64,000 nt of DNA from Acanthosepion lycidas (Eukaryota > Mollusca > Cephalopoda > Sepiida > Sepiidae), in NCBI GenBank assembly GCA_963932145.1, contig CAWVQA010000114.1, positions 1 to 64,000 of the forward strand. Reading direction: 5' to 3'. Made by a program: the position numbers and the translations under genes. The notes beneath the pieces are model-generated. The model ran no database searches and was not told where the DNA came from. It saw only the letters and a list, made by a program, of their open reading frames with translations. Below, one piece after another: positions 23,761 through 37,440 of this stretch. Position 1 is the first letter of the stretch. Every line of letters starts with the position of its first letter.

Positions 23761-25020
23761 TGAGTTGGAGAATCTGATAAACCCCACTTCCGGTAGTCTA
23801 GCTGCAAGAGAAATGCCTTAAATTGCCGTTTGAAGCTTCAACTTTGGGTTCCCAGTTCACGTTATTTGGGTATCGAAAAAAAAAGTCGTTTAAGATTTGT
23901 CATTTTTGGTAGTGATTTTATTAGCCTATTCGATGCACAATGAGTTGGAGAATCTGATAAACCCCACTTCCGGTAGTTTAGCTGCAAGAGAAGTGCCTTA
24001 AATTGCCGTTTGAAGCTTCAACTTTGGTTTCCCAGTTCACGTTATTTGGGTATCGAAAAAAAAAGTCGTTTAAGATTTGTCATTTTTGGTAGTGATTTTA
24101 TTAGCCTATTCGATGCACAATGAGTTGGAGAATCTGATAAACCCCACTTCCGGTAGTCTAGCTGCAAGAGAAATGCCTTAAATTGCCGTTTGAAGCTTCA
24201 ACTTTGGGTTCCCAGTTCACGTTATTTGGGTATCAAAAAAAAAAGTCGTTTAAGATTTGTCATTTTTGGTAGTGATTTTATTAGCCTATTCGATGCACAA
24301 TGAGTTGGAGAATCTGATAAACCCCACTTCTGGTAGTCTAGGGGCAAGAGAAGTGCCTTAAATTGCCGTTTGAAGCTTCAACTTTGGTTTCCCAGTTCAC
24401 GTTATTTGGGTATCGAAAAAAAAAGTCGTTTAAGATTTGTCATTTTTGGTAGTCATTTTATTAGCCTATTTGATGCACAATGAGTTGGAGAATCTGATAA
24501 ACCCCACTTCCGGTAGTCTAGCTGCAAGAGAAATGCCTTAAATTGCCGTTTGAAGCTTCAACTTTGGGTTCCCAGTTCACGTTATTTGGGTATCGAAAAA
24601 AAAAGTCGTTTAAGATTTGTCATTTTTGGTAGTGATTTTATTAGCCTATTCGATGCACAATGAGTTGGAGAATCTGATAAACCCCACTTCCGGTAGTCTA
24701 GCTGCAAGAGAAATGCCTTAAATTGCCGTTTGAAGCTTCAACTTTCGGTTCCCAGATCACGTTATTTGGGTATCGAAAAAAAAAGTCGTTTAAGATTTGT
24801 CATTTTTGGTAGTGATTTTATTAGCCTATTCGATGTACAATGAGTTGGAGAATCTGATAAACCCCACTTCCGGTAGTTTAGCTGCAAGAGAAGTGCCTTA
24901 AATTGCCGTTTGAAGCTTCAACTTTGGTTTCCCAGTTCACGTTATTTGGGTATCGAAAAAAAAAGTCGTTTAAGATTTGTCATTTTTGGTAGTGATTTTA
25001 TTAGCCTATTCGATGCACAA
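23761..25020 (+). repeat. 7-monomer block, copy 2 of a pair 7,920 bp apart
   Basis: It shares the CTAGGGGCAAG / TTTGATGCAC monomer (24,301) and the CTTTCGGTTCCCAGATCAC monomer (24,661) with 15,841-17,100. Private changes include TATCAAAAA near 24,234, CACTTCTGG near 24,331, AGTCATTTTA near 24,453 and GATGTACAA near 24,836. The 12-mer pair lies between the two copies. Confidence 0.8.
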
Positions 25021-26460
25021 TGAGTTGGAGAATCTGATAAACCCCACTTCCGGTAGTCTAGCTGCAAGAGAAATGCCTTAAATTGCCGTTTGAAGCTTCA
25101 ACTTTGGGTTCCCAGTTCACGTTATTTGGGTATCGAAAAAAAAAGTCGTTTAAGATTTGTCATTTTTGGTAGTGATTTTATTAGCCTATTCGATGCACAA
25201 TGAGTTGGAGAATCTGATAAACCCCACTTCCGGTAGTTTAGCTGCAAGAGAAGTGCCTTAAATTGCCGTTTGAAGCTTCAACTTTGGTTTCCCAGTTCAC
25301 GTTATTTGGGTATCGAAAAAAAAAGTCGTTTAAGATTTGTCATTTTTGGTAGTGATTTTATTAGCCTATTCGATGCACAATGAGTTGGAGAATCTGATAA
25401 ACCCCACTTCCGGTAGTCTAGCTGCAAGAGAAGTGCCTTAAATTGCCGTTTGAAGCTTCAACTTTGGTTTCCCAGTTCACGTTATTTGGGTATCGAAAAA
25501 AAAAGTCGTTTAAGATTTGTCATTTTTGGTAGTGATTTTATTAGCCTATTCGATGCACAATGAGTTGGAGAATCTGATAAACCCCACTTCCGGTAGTCTA
25601 GCTGCAATAGAAATGCCTTAAATTGCCGTTTGAAGCTTCAACTTTGGGTTCCCAGTTCACGTTATTTGGGTATCGAAAAAAAAAGTCGTTTAAGATTTGT
25701 CATTTTTGGTAGTGATTTTATTAGCCTATTCGATGCACAATGAGTTGGAGAATCTGATAAACCCCACTTCCGGTAGTTTAGCTGCAAGAGAAGTGCCTTA
25801 AATTGCCGTTTGAAGCTTCAACTTTGGGTTCCCAGTTCACGTTATTTGGGTATCGAAAAAAAAAGTCGTTTAAGATTTGTCATTTTTGGTAGTGATTTTA
25901 TTAGCCTATTCGATGCACAATGAGTTGGAGAATCTGATAAACCCCACTTCCGGTAGTCTAGCTGCAAGAGAAATGCCTTAAATTGCCGTTTGAAGCTTCA
26001 ACTTTGGTTTCCCAGTTCACGTTATTTGGGTATCGAAAAAAAAAGTCGTTTAAGATTTGTCATTTTTGGTAGTGATTTTATTAGCCTATTCGATGCACAA
26101 TGAGTTGGAGAATCTGATAAACCCCACTTCCGGTAGTCTAGCTGCAAGAGAAATGCCTTAAATTGCCGTTTGAAGCTTCAACTTTGGGTTCCCAGTTCAC
26201 GTTATTTGGGTATCGAAAAAAAAAGTCGTTTAAGATTTGTCATTTTTGGTAGTGATTTTATTAGCCTATTCGATGCACAATGAGTTGGAGAATCTGATAA
26301 ACCCCACTTCCGGTAGTCTAGCTGCAAGAGAAGTGCCTTAAATTGCCGTTTGAAGCTTCAACTTTGGGTTCCCAGTTCACGTTATTTGGGTATCGAAAAA
26401 AAAAGTCGTTTAAGATTTGTCATTTTTGGTAGTGATTTTATTAGCCTATTCGATGCACAA

Positions 26461-27000
26461 TGAGTTGGAGAATCTGATAAACCCCACTTCCGATAGTCTA
26501 GCTGCAAGGGAAATGCCTTAAATTGCCGTTTGAAGCTTCAACTTTGGGTTCCCAGTTCACGTTATTTGGGTATCGAAAAAAAAAGTCGTTTAAGATTTGT
26601 TATTTTTGGTAGTGATTTTATTAGCCTATTCGATGCACAATGAGTTGGAGAATCTGATAAACCCCACTTCCGGTAGTCTAGCTGCAAGAGAAATGCCTTA
26701 AATTGTCGTTTGAAGCTTCAACTTTGGGTTCCCAGTTCACGTTATTTGGGTATCGAAAAAAAAAGTCGTTTAAGATTTGTCATTTTTGGTAGTGATTTTA
26801 TTAGCCTATTCGATGCACAATGAGTTGGAGAATCTGATAAACCCCACTTCCGGTAGTCTAGCTGCAAGAGAAGTGTCTTAAATTGCCGTTTGAAGCTTCA
26901 ACTTTGGTTTCCCAGTTCACGTTATTTGGGTATCGAAAAAAAAAGTCGTTTAAGATTTGTCATTTTTGGTAGTGATTTTATTAGCCTATTCGATGCACAA
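26461..27000 (+). repeat. Three-monomer block related to 12-mer monomers 7-9
   Basis: GCAAGGG with TTGTTATT (26,461), AATTGTCG (26,641) and an AAGTG / GGTTTCC monomer (26,821) repeat 22,321-22,860 at an offset of 4,140 bp (23 monomers). Private changes are CCGATAGTC near 26,491 and AAGTGTCTT near 26,872. Like 22,681, the third monomer has TTAGCC. This makes four occurrences of the trio in the window (19,081; 21,241; 22,321; 26,461). Confidence 0.8.
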
Positions 27001-27699
27001 TGAGTTGGAGAATCTGATAAACCCCACTTCCGGTAGTCTAGCTGCAAGAGAAATGCCTTAAATTGCCGTTTGAAGCTTCAACTTTGGGTTCCCAGTTCAC
27101 GTTATTTGGGTATCGAAAAAAAAAGTCGTTTAAGATTTGTCATTTTTGGTAGTGATTTTATTAGCCTATTCGATCACAATGAGTTGGAGAATCTGATAAA
27201 CCCCACTTCCGGTAGTCTAGCTGCAAGAGAAGTGCCTTAAATTGCCGTTTGAAGCTTCAACTTTGGGTTCCCAGTTCACGTTATTTGGGTATCGAAAAAA
27301 AAAGTCGTTTAAGATTTGTCATTTTTGGTAGTGATTTTATTAGCCTATTCGATGCACAATGAGTTGGAGAATCTGATAAACCGCACTTCCGGTAGTCTAG
27401 CTGCAAGGGAAGTGCCTTAAATTGCCGTTTGAAGCTTCAACTTTGGGTTCCCAGTTCACGTTATTTGGGTATCGAAAAAAAAAGTCGTTTAAGATTTGTC
27501 ATTTTTGGTAGTGATTTTATTAGCCTATTCGATGCACAATGAGTTGGAGAATCTGATAAACCCCACTTCCGGTAGTCTAGCTGCAAGAGAAATGCCTTAA
27601 ATTGCCGTTTGAAGCTTCAACTTTGGGTTCCCAGTTCACGTTATTTGGGTATCGAAAAAAAAAGTCGTTTAAGATTTGTCATTTTTGGTAGTGATTTTA

Positions 27700-29735
27700 T
27701 TAGCCTATTAGATGCACAATGAGTTGGAGAATCAGATAAATCCCACTTCCGGTAGTCTAGCTGCAAGAGAAATGCCTTAAATTGCCGTTTGAAGCTTCAA
27801 CTTTGGGTTCCCAGTTCACGTTATTTGGGTATCGAAAAAAAAAGTCGATTAAGATTTGTCATTTTTGGTAGTGATTTTATTAGCCTATTAGATACACAAT
27901 GAGTTGGAGAATCTGATAAACCCCACTTCCGGTAGTCTAGCTGCAAGAGAAATGCCTTAAATTGTCGTTTGAAGCTTCAACTTTGGGTTCCCAGTTCACG
28001 TTATTTGGGTATCGAAAAAAAAAGTCGTTTAAGATTTGTCATTTTTGGTAGTGATTTTATTAGCCTATTAGATGCACAATGAGTTGGAGAATCTGATAAA
28101 CTCCACTTCCGGTAGTCTAGCTGCAAGAGAAATGCCTTAAATTGCCGTTTAAAACTTCAACTTTGGGTTCCCAGTTCACGTTATTTGGGTATCGAAAAAA
28201 AAGTCGTTTAAGATTTGTCATTTTTGGTAGTGATTTTATTAGCCTATTCGATGCACAATGAGTTGGAGAATCTGATAAACCCCACTTCCGGTAGTCTAGC
28301 TGCAAGAGAAATGCCTTAAATTGCCGTTTGAAGCTTCAACTTTGGGTTCCCAGTTCACGTTATTTGGGTATCGAAAAAAAAAGTCGTTTAAGATTTGTCA
28401 TTTTTGGTAGTGATTTTATTAGCCTATTCGATGCACAATGAGTTGGAGAATCTGATAAACCCCACTAACGCTAGTCTAGCTGCAAGAGAAATGCCTTAAA
28501 TTGCCGTTTGAAGCTTCAACTTTGGGTTCCTAGTTCACGTTATTTGGGTATCGAAAAAAAAAGTCGTTTAAGATTCGTCACATTTGGTAGTGATTTTATT
28601 AGCCTATTAGATGCACAATGAGTTGGAGAATCAGATAAACCCTACTTCCGGTAGTCTAGCTGCAAGAGAAATGCCTTAAATTGCCGTTTGAAGCTTCAAC
28701 ATTTGGTTCCCAGTTCACGTTATTTGGGTATCGAAAAAAAAAGTCGATTAAGATTTGTCATTTTTGGTAGTGATTTTATTAGCCTATTAGATGCACAATG
28801 AGTTGGAGAATCTGATAAACCCCACTACCGGTAGTCTAGCTGCAAGAGAAATGCCTTAAATTGCCGTTTGAAGCTTCAACTTTGGGTTCCCAGTTCACGT
28901 TATTTGGGTATCGAAAAAAAATGTCGTTTAAGATTTGTCATTTTTGGTAGTGATTTTATTAGCCTATTAGATGCACAATGAGTTGGAGAATCTGATAAAC
29001 CCCACTTCCGGTAGCCTAGCTGCAAATGAAATGCCTTAAATTGCCCTTTGAAGCTTCAACTTTGGGTTCCCAGTTCACGTTATTTGGGTATCGAAAAAAA
29101 AAGTCGATTAAGATTTGTCATTTTTGGTAGTGATTTTATTAGCCCATTAGATGCACAATGAGTTGGAGAATCAGATAAACACCACTTCCGGTAGTCTAGC
29201 TGCAAGGGAAATGCCTTAAATTGACGTTTCAAGCTTCAACTTTGGGTTCCCAGTTCACGTTATTTGGGTATCGAAAAAAAAAGTCGATGAAGATTTGTCA
29301 TTTTTGGTAGTGATTTTATTAGCCTATTAGATGCACAATGAGTTGGAGAATCAGATAAACCCCACTTCCGGTAGTCTAGCTGCAAGAGAAATGCCTTAAA
29401 TTGACGTTTGAAGCTTCAACTGTAGGTTCCCAGTTCACGTTATTTGGGTATCGAAAAAAAAAGTCGATTAAGATTTGTCATTTTTGGTAGTGATTTTACT
29501 AGCCTATTAGATGCACAATGAGTTGTAGAATCAGATAAACCCCACTTCCGGTAGTCTAGCTGCAAGAGAAATGCCTTAAATTGCCTTTTCAAGCTTCAAC
29601 TTTGGGTTCCCAGTTCACGTTATTTGGGTATCGAAAAAAAAAAAGTCGATTAAGATTTGTCATTTTTGGTAGTGATTTCATTAGCCTATTAGATGCACAA
29701 TGAGTTGGAGAATCTGATAAACCCCACTTCCGGTA
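27700..29735 (+). repeat. Transition zone between domains A and B
   Basis: From about 27,711 monomers switch to CTATTAGATG (C170A), and several carry GTCGATTAAG (T128A) while keeping A115 and A162. The A-type CTATTCGATG returns around 28,249-28,430. Private substitutions are denser than on either side: CACTAACGCTAG near 28,464, ATTCGTCACATTTGG near 28,573, TTGCCCTTTG near 29,041, TTGACGTTTC near 29,221, and an A11 tract near 29,640. It reads as a less homogenised junction of about 11 monomers. Confidence 0.82.
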
Positions 29736-32700
29736 GCCTGGCTGCAAGAGAAATGCCTTAAATTGCCGTTTGAAGCTTCAACTTTGGGTTCCCAGTTCAC
29801 GTTATTTGGGTATCGTAAAAAAAAGTCGATTAAGATTTGTCATTTTTGGTAGTGATTTTATTCGCCTATTAGATGCACAATGAGTTGGAGAATCTGATAA
29901 ACCCCACTTCCGGTAGCCTAGCTGCAAGTGAAATGCCTTAAATTGCCGTTTGAAGCTTCAACTTTGGGTTCCCAGTTCACGTTATTTGGGTATCGTAAAA
30001 AAAAGTCGATTAAGATTTGTCATTTTTGGTAGTGATTTTATTCGCCTATTAGATGCACAATGAGTTGGAGAATCTGATAAATCCCATTTCCGGTAGCCTA
30101 GCTGCAAGAGAAATGCCTTAAGTTGCCGTTTGAAGCTTCAACTTTGGGTTCCCAGTTCACGTTATTTGGGTATCGTAAAAAAAAGTCGATTAAGATTTGT
30201 CATTTTTGGTAGTGATTTTATTCGCCTATTAGATGCACAATGAGTTGGAGAATCTGATAAAACCCACTTCCGGTAGCCTAGCTGCAAGAGAAATGCCTTA
30301 AGTTGCCGTTTGAAGCTTCAACTTTGGGTTCCCAGTTCACGTTATTTGGGTATCGTAAAAAAAAGTCGATTAAGATTTGTCATTTTTGGTAGTGATTTTA
30401 TTCGCCTATTAGATGCACAATGAGTTGGAGAATCTGATAAACCCCACTTCCGGTAGCCTAGCTGCAAGAGAAATGCCTTAAATCGCCGTTTGAATCTTCA
30501 ACTTTGGGTTCCCAGTTCACGTTATTTGGGTATCGTAAAAAAAAGTCGATTAAGATTTGTCATTTTTGGTAGTGATTTTATTCGCCTATTAGATGCACAA
30601 TGAGTTGGAGAATCTGATAAACCCCACTTCCGGTAGCCTAGCTGCAAGAGAAATGCCTTAAATCGCCGTTTGAAGCTTCAACTTTGGGTTCCCAGTTCAC
30701 GTTATTTGGGTATCGTAAAAAAAAGTCGATTAAGATTTGTCATTTTTGGTAGTGATTTTATTCGCCTATTAGATGCACAATGAGTTGGAGAATCTGATAA
30801 ACCCCACTTCCGGTAGCCTAGCTGCAAGAGAAATGCCTTAAATTGCCGTTTGAAGCTTCAACTTTGGGTTCCCTGTTCACGTTATTTGGGTATCGTAAAA
30901 AAAAGTCGATTAAGATTTGTCATTTTTGGTAGTGATTTTATTCGCCTATTAGATGCACAATGAGTTGGAGAATCTGATAAACCCCACTTCCGGTAGCCTA
31001 GCTGCAAGAGAAATGCCTTAAATTGCCGTTTGAAGCTTCAACTTTGGGTTCCCAGTTCACGTTATTTGGGTATCGTAAAAAAAAGTCGATTAAGATTTGT
31101 CATTTTTGGTAGTGATTTTATTCGCCTATTAGATGCACAATGAGTTGGAGAATCTGATAAACCCCACTTCCGGTAGCCTAGCTGCAAGAGAAATGCCTTA
31201 AATTGCCGTTTGAAGCTTCAACTTTGGGTTCCCAGTTCACGTTATTTGGGTATCGTAAAAAAAAGTCGATTAAGATTTGTCATTTTTGGTAGTGATTTTA
31301 TTCGCCTATTAGATGCACAATGAGTTGGAGAATCTGATAAACCCCACTTCCGGTAGCCTAGCTGCAAGAGAAATGCCTTAAATTGCCGTTTGAAGCTTCA
31401 ACTTTGGGTTCCCAGTTCACGTTATTTGGGTATCGTAAAAAAAAGTCGATTAAGATTTGTCATTTTTGGTAGTGATTTCATTCGCCTATTTGATGCACAA
31501 TGAGTTGGAGAATCTGATAAACCCGACTTCCGGTAGCCTAGCTGCAAGAGAAATGCCTTAAATTGCCGTTTGAAGCTTCAACTTTGGGTTCCCAGTTCAC
31601 GTTATTTGGGTATCGTAAAAAAAAGTCGATTAAGATTTGTCATTTTTGGTAGTGATTTTATTCGCCTATTAGATGCACAATGAGTTGGAGAATCTGATAA
31701 ACCCCACTTCCGGTAGCCTAGCTGCAAGAGAAATGCCTTAAATTGCCGTTTGAAGCTTCAACTTTGGGTTCCCAGTTCACGTTATTTGGGTATCGTAAAA
31801 AAAAGTCGATTAAGATTTGTCATTTTTGGTAGTGATTTTATTCGGCTATTAGATGCACAATGAGTTGGAGAATCTGATAAACCCCACTTCCGGTAGCCTA
31901 GCTTCAAGAGAAATGCCTTAAATTGCCGTTTGAAGCTTCAACTTCGGGTTCCCAGTTCACGTTATTTGGGTATCGTAAAAAAAAGTCGATTAAGATTTGT
32001 CATTTTTGGTAGTGATTTTATTCGCCTATTAGATGCACAATGAGTTGGAGAATCTGATAAACCCCACTTCCGGTAGCCTAGCTGCAAGAGAAATGCCTTA
32101 AATTGCCGTTTTAAGCTTCAACTTTGGGTTCCCAGTTCACGTTATTTGGGTATCGTAAAAAAACGTCGATTAAGATTTGTCATTTTTGGTAGTGATTTTA
32201 TTCGCCTATTAGATGCACAATGAGTTGGAGAATCTGATAAACCCCATTTCCGGTAGCCTAGCTGCAAGAGAAATGCCTTAAATTGCCGTTTGAAGCTTCA
32301 ACTTTGGGTTCCCAGTTCACGTTATTTGGGTATCGTAAAAAAAAGTCGATTAAGATTTGTCATTTTTTGGTAGTGATTTTATTCGCCTATTAGATGCACA
32401 ATGAGTTGGAGAATCTGATAAACCCCACTTCCGGTAGCCTAGCTGCAAGAGAAATGCCTTAAATTGCCGTTTGAAGCTTCAACTTTGGGTTCCCAGTTCA
32501 CGTTATTTGGGTATCGTAAAAAAAAGTCGATTAAGATTTGTCATTTTTGGTAGTGATTTTATTCGCCTATTAGATGCACAATGAGTTGGAGAATCTGATA
32601 AACCCCACTTCCGGTAGCCTAGCTGCAAGAGAAATGCCTTAAATTGCCGTTTGAAGCTTCAACTTTGGGTTCCCAGTTCACGTTATTTGGGTATCGTAAA

Positions 32701-33120
32701 AAAAAGTCGATTAAGATTTGTCATTTTTTGGTAGTGATTTTATTCGCCTATAGGTGCACAATGAGTTGGAGAATCTGATAAACCCCACTTCCGGTAGCCT
32801 AGCTGCAAGAGAAATGCCTTAAATTGCCGTTTGAAGCTTCAACTTTGGGTTCCCAGTTCACGTTATTTGGGTATCGTAAAAAAAAGTCGATTAAGATTTG
32901 TCATTTTTGGTAGTGATTTTATTCGCCTATTAGATGCACAATGAGTTGGAGAATCTGATAAACCCCACTTCCGGTAGCCTAGCTGCAAGAGAAATGCCTT
33001 AAATTGCCGTTTGAAGCTTCAACTTTGGGTTCCCAGTTCACGTTATTTGGGTATCGTAAAAAAAAGTCGATTAAGTTTTGTCATTTTTGGTAGTGATTTT
33101 ATTCGCCTATTAGATGCACA

Positions 33121-36000
33121 ATGAGTTGGAGAATCTGATAAACCCCACTTCCGGTAGCCTAGCTGCAAGAGAAATGCCTTAAATTGCCGTTTGAAGCTTC
33201 AACTTTGGGTTCCCAGTTCACGTTATTTGGGTATCGTAAAAAGAAGTCGATTAAGATTTGTCATTTTTGGTAGTGATTTTATTCGCCTATTAGATGCACA
33301 ATGAGTTGGAGAATCTGATAAACCCCACTTCCGGTAGCCTAGCTGCAAGAGAAATGCCTTAAATTGCCGTTTGAAGCTTCAACTTTGGGTTCCCAGTTCA
33401 CGTTATTTGGGTATCGTAAAAAAAAGTCGATTAAGATTTGTCATTTTTGGTAGTGATTTTATTCGCCTATTAGATGCACAATGAGTTGGAGAATGTGATA
33501 AACCCCACTTCCGGTAGCCTAGCTGCAAGGGAAATGCCTTAAATTGCCGTTTGAAGCTTCAACTTTGGGTTCCCAGTTCACGTTATTTGGGTATCGTAAA
33601 AAAAAGTCGATTAAGATTTGTCATTTTTGGTAGTGATTTTATTCGCCTATTAGATGCACAATGAGTTGGAGAATCTGATAAACCCCACTTCCGGTAGCCT
33701 AGCTGCAAGAGAAATGCCTTAAATTGCCGTTTGAAGCTTCAACTTTGGGTTCCCAGTTCACGTTATTTGGGTATCGTAAAAAAAAGTCGATTAAGATTTG
33801 TCATTTTTGGTAGTGATTTTATTCGCCTATTAGATGCACAATGAGTTGGAGAATCTGATAAACCCCACTTTCGGTAGCCTAGCTGCAAGAGAAATGCCTT
33901 AAATTGCCGTTTGAAGCTTCAACTTTGGGTTCCCAGTTCACGTTATTTGGGTATCGTAAAAAAAAGTCGATTAAGATTTGTCATTTTTGGTAGTGATTTT
34001 ATTCGCCTATTAGATGCACAATGAGTTGGAGAATCTGATAAACCCCACTTCCGGTAGCCTAGCTGCAAGAGAAATGCCTTAAATTGCCGTTTGAAGCTTC
34101 AACTTTGGGTTCCCAGTTCACGTTATTTGGGTATCGTAAAAAAAAGTCGATTAAGATTTGTCATTTTTGGTAGTGATTTTATTCGCCTATTAGATGCACA
34201 ATGAGTTGGAGAATCTGATAAACCCCACTTCCGGTAGCCTAGCTGCAAGAGAAATGCCTTAAATTGCCGTTTGAAGCTTCAACTTTGGGTTCCCAGTTCA
34301 CGTTATTTGGGTATCGTAAAAAAAAGTCGATTAAGATTTGTCATTTTTGGTAGTGATTTTATTCGCCTATTAGATGCACAATGAGTTGGAGAATCTCATA
34401 AACCCCACTTCCGGTAGCCTAGCTGCAAGAGAAATGCCTTAAATTGCCGTTTGAAGCTTCAACTTTGGGTTCCCAGTTCACGTTATTTGGGTATCGTAAA
34501 AAAAAGTCGATTAAGATTTGTCATTTTTGGTAGTGATTTTATTCGCCTATTAGATGCACAATGAGTTGGAGAATCTGATAAACCCCACTTCCGGTAGCCT
34601 AGCTGCAAGAGAAATGCCTTAAATTGCCGTTTGAAGCTTCAACTTTGGGTTCCCAGTTCACGTTATTTGGGTATCGTAAAAAGAAGTCGATTAAGATTTG
34701 TCATTTTTGGTAGTGATTTTATTCGCCTATTAGATGCACAATGAGTTGGAGAATCTGATAAACCCCACTTCCGGTAGCCTAGCTGCAAGAGAAATGCCTT
34801 AAATTGCCGTTTGAAGCTTCAACTTTGGGTTCCCAGTTCACGTTATTTGGGTATCGTAAAAAAAAGTCGATTAAGATTTGTCATTTTTGGTAGTGATTTT
34901 ATTCGCCTATTAGATGCACAATGAGTTGGAGAATCTGATAAACCCCACTTCCGGTAGCCTAGCTGCAAGGGAAATGCCTTAAATTGCCGTTTGAAGCTTC
35001 AACTTTGGGTTCCCAGTTCACGTTATTTGGGTATCGTAAAAAAAAGTCGATTAAGATTTGTCATTTTCGGTAGTGATTTTATTCGCCTATTAGATGCACA
35101 ATGAGTTGGAGAATCTGATAAACCCCACTTCCGGTAGCCTAGCTGCAAGAGAAATGCCTTAAATTGCCGTTTGAAGCTTCAACTTTGGGTTCCCAGTTCA
35201 CGTTATTTGGGTATCGTAAAAAAAAGTCGATTAAGATTTGTCATTTTTGGTAGTGATTTTATTCGCCTATTAGATGCACAATGAGTTGGAGAATCTGATA
35301 AACCCCACTTTCGGTAGCCTAGCTGCAAGAGAAATGCCTTAAATTGCCGTTTGAAGCTTCAACTTTGGGTTCCCAGTTCACGTTATTTGGGTATCGTAAA
35401 AAAAAGTCGATTAAGATTTGTCATTTTTGGTAGTGATTTTATTCGCCTATTAGATGCACAATGAGTTGGAGAATCTGATAAACCCCACTTCCGGTAGCCT
35501 AGCTGCAAGAGAAATGCCTTAAATTGCCGTTTGAAGCTTCAACTTTGGGTTCCCAGTTCACGTTATTTGGGTATCGTAAAAAAAAGTCGATTAAGATTTG
35601 TCATTTTTGGTAGTGATTTTATTCGCCTATTAGATGCACAATGAGTTGGAGAATCTGATAAACCCCACTTCCGGTAGCCTAGCTGCAAGAGAAATGCCTT
35701 AAATTGCCGTTTGAAGCTTCAACTTTGGGTTCCCAGTTCACGTTATTTGGGTATCGTAAAAAAAAGTCGATTAAGATTTGTCATTTTTGGTAGTGATTTT
35801 ATTCGCCTATTAGATGCACAATGAGTTGGAGAATCTGATAAACCCCACTTCCGGTAGCCTAGCTGCAAGAGAAATGCCTTAAATTGCCGTTTGAAGCTTC
35901 AACTTTGGGTTCCCAGTTCACGTTATTTGGGTATCGTAAAAAAAAGTCGTTTAAGATTTGTCATTTTTGGTAGTGATTTTATTCGTCTATTAGATGCACA
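33121..36000 (+). repeat. 8-mer higher-order repeat, two tandem copies (2 x 1,440 bp)
   Basis: Shared rare variants recur 1,440 bp apart: AAAAAGAAGTCG (33,238 and 34,678), GCAAGGGAAATG (about 33,526 and 34,966) and CACTTTCGG (about 33,867 and 35,307). Differences are private to one copy: GAATGTGATA (33,491) and GAATCTCATA (34,391) in the first; TCATTTTCGG (35,061), GTCGTTTAAG (35,946) and TTCGTCTATT (35,982) in the second. Confidence 0.85.
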
Positions 36001-37440
36001 ATGAGTTGGAGAATCTGATAAACCCCACTTCCGGTAGCCTAGCTGCAAGAGAAATGCCTTAAATTGCCGTTTGAAGCTTCAACTTTGGGTTCCCAGTTCA
36101 CGTTATTTGGGTATCGTAAAAAAAAAGTCGATTAAGATTTGTCATTTTTGGTAGTGATTTTATTCGCCTATTAGATGCACAATGAGTTGGAGAATCTGAT
36201 AAACCCCACTTCCGGTAGCCTAGCTGCAAGGGAAATGCCTTAAATTGCCGTTTGAAGCTTCAACTTTGGGTTCCCAGTTCACGTTATTTGGGTCTCGTAA
36301 AAAAAAGTCGATTAAGATTTGTCATTTTTGGTAGTGATTTTATTCGCCTATTAGATGCACAATGAGTTGGAGAATCTGATAAACCCCACTTCCGGTAGCC
36401 TAGCTGCAAGCGAAATGCCTTAAATTGCCGTTTGAAGCTTCAACTTTGGGTTCCCAGTTCACGTTATTTGGGTATCGTAAAAAAAAGTCGATTAAGATTT
36501 GTCATTTTTGGTAGTGATTTTATTCGCCTATTAGATGCACAATGAGTTGGAGAATCTGATAAACCCCACTTCCGGTAGCCTAGATGCAAGAGAAATGCCT
36601 TAAATTGCCGTTTGAAGCTTCAACTTTGGGTTCCCAGTTCACGTTATTTGGGTATCGTAAAAAAAAAGTCGATTAAGATTTGTCATTTTTGGTAGTGATT
36701 TTATTCGCCTATTAGATGCACAATGAGTTGGAGAATCTGATAAACCCCACTTCCGGTAGCCTAGCTGCAAGGGAAATGCCTTAAATTGTCGTTTGAATCT
36801 TCAACTTTGGGTTCCCAGTTCACGTTATTTGGGTATCGTAAAAAAAAGTCGATTAAGATTTGTCATTTTTGGTAGTGATTTTATTCGCCTATTAGATGCA
36901 CAATGAGTTGGAGAATCTGATAAACCCCACTTCCGGTAGCCTAGCTGCAAGAGAAATGCCTTATATTGCCGTTTGAAGCTTCAACTTTGGGTTCCCAGTT
37001 CACGTTATTTGGGTATCGTAAAAAAAAGTCGATTAAGATTTGTCATTTTTGGTAGTGATTTTATTCGCCTATTAGATGCACAATGAGTTGGAGAATCTGA
37101 TAAACCGCACTTCCGGTAGCCTAGCTGCAAGAGAAATGCCTTAAATTGCCGTTTGAAGCTTCAACTTTGGGTTCCCAGTTCACGTTATTTGGGTATCGTA
37201 AAAAAAAGTCGATTAAGATTTGTCATTTTTGGTAGTGATTTTATTCGCCTATTAGATGCACAATGAGTTGGAGAATCTGATAAACCCCACTTCCGGTAGC
37301 CTAGCTGCAAGGGAAATGCCTTAAATTGCCGTTTGAAGCTTCAACTTTGGGTTCCCAGTTCACGTTATTTGGGTATCGTAAAAAAAAGTCGATTAAGATT
37401 TGTCATTTTTGGTAGTGATTTTATTCGCCTATTAGATGCA

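Larger units (their letters stand above)
1..27700 (+). repeat. Satellite domain A (about 154 monomers)
   Basis: Monomers carry T36, A98, A115, T128 (AGTCGTTTAAG), A162 and C170 (CTATTCGATG). Two common sub-variants alternate irregularly. A1 reads TAGTCTAG, GAGAAATGCC, TTGGGTTCCC. A2 reads TAGTTTAG (C37T), GAGAAGTGCC (A52G), TTGGTTTCCC (G87T). Intermediates combine A52G or G87T alone. Recognisable higher-order duplications occur from about 8 kb onward. There are no genes in this stretch; it is satellite throughout. Confidence 0.92.
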
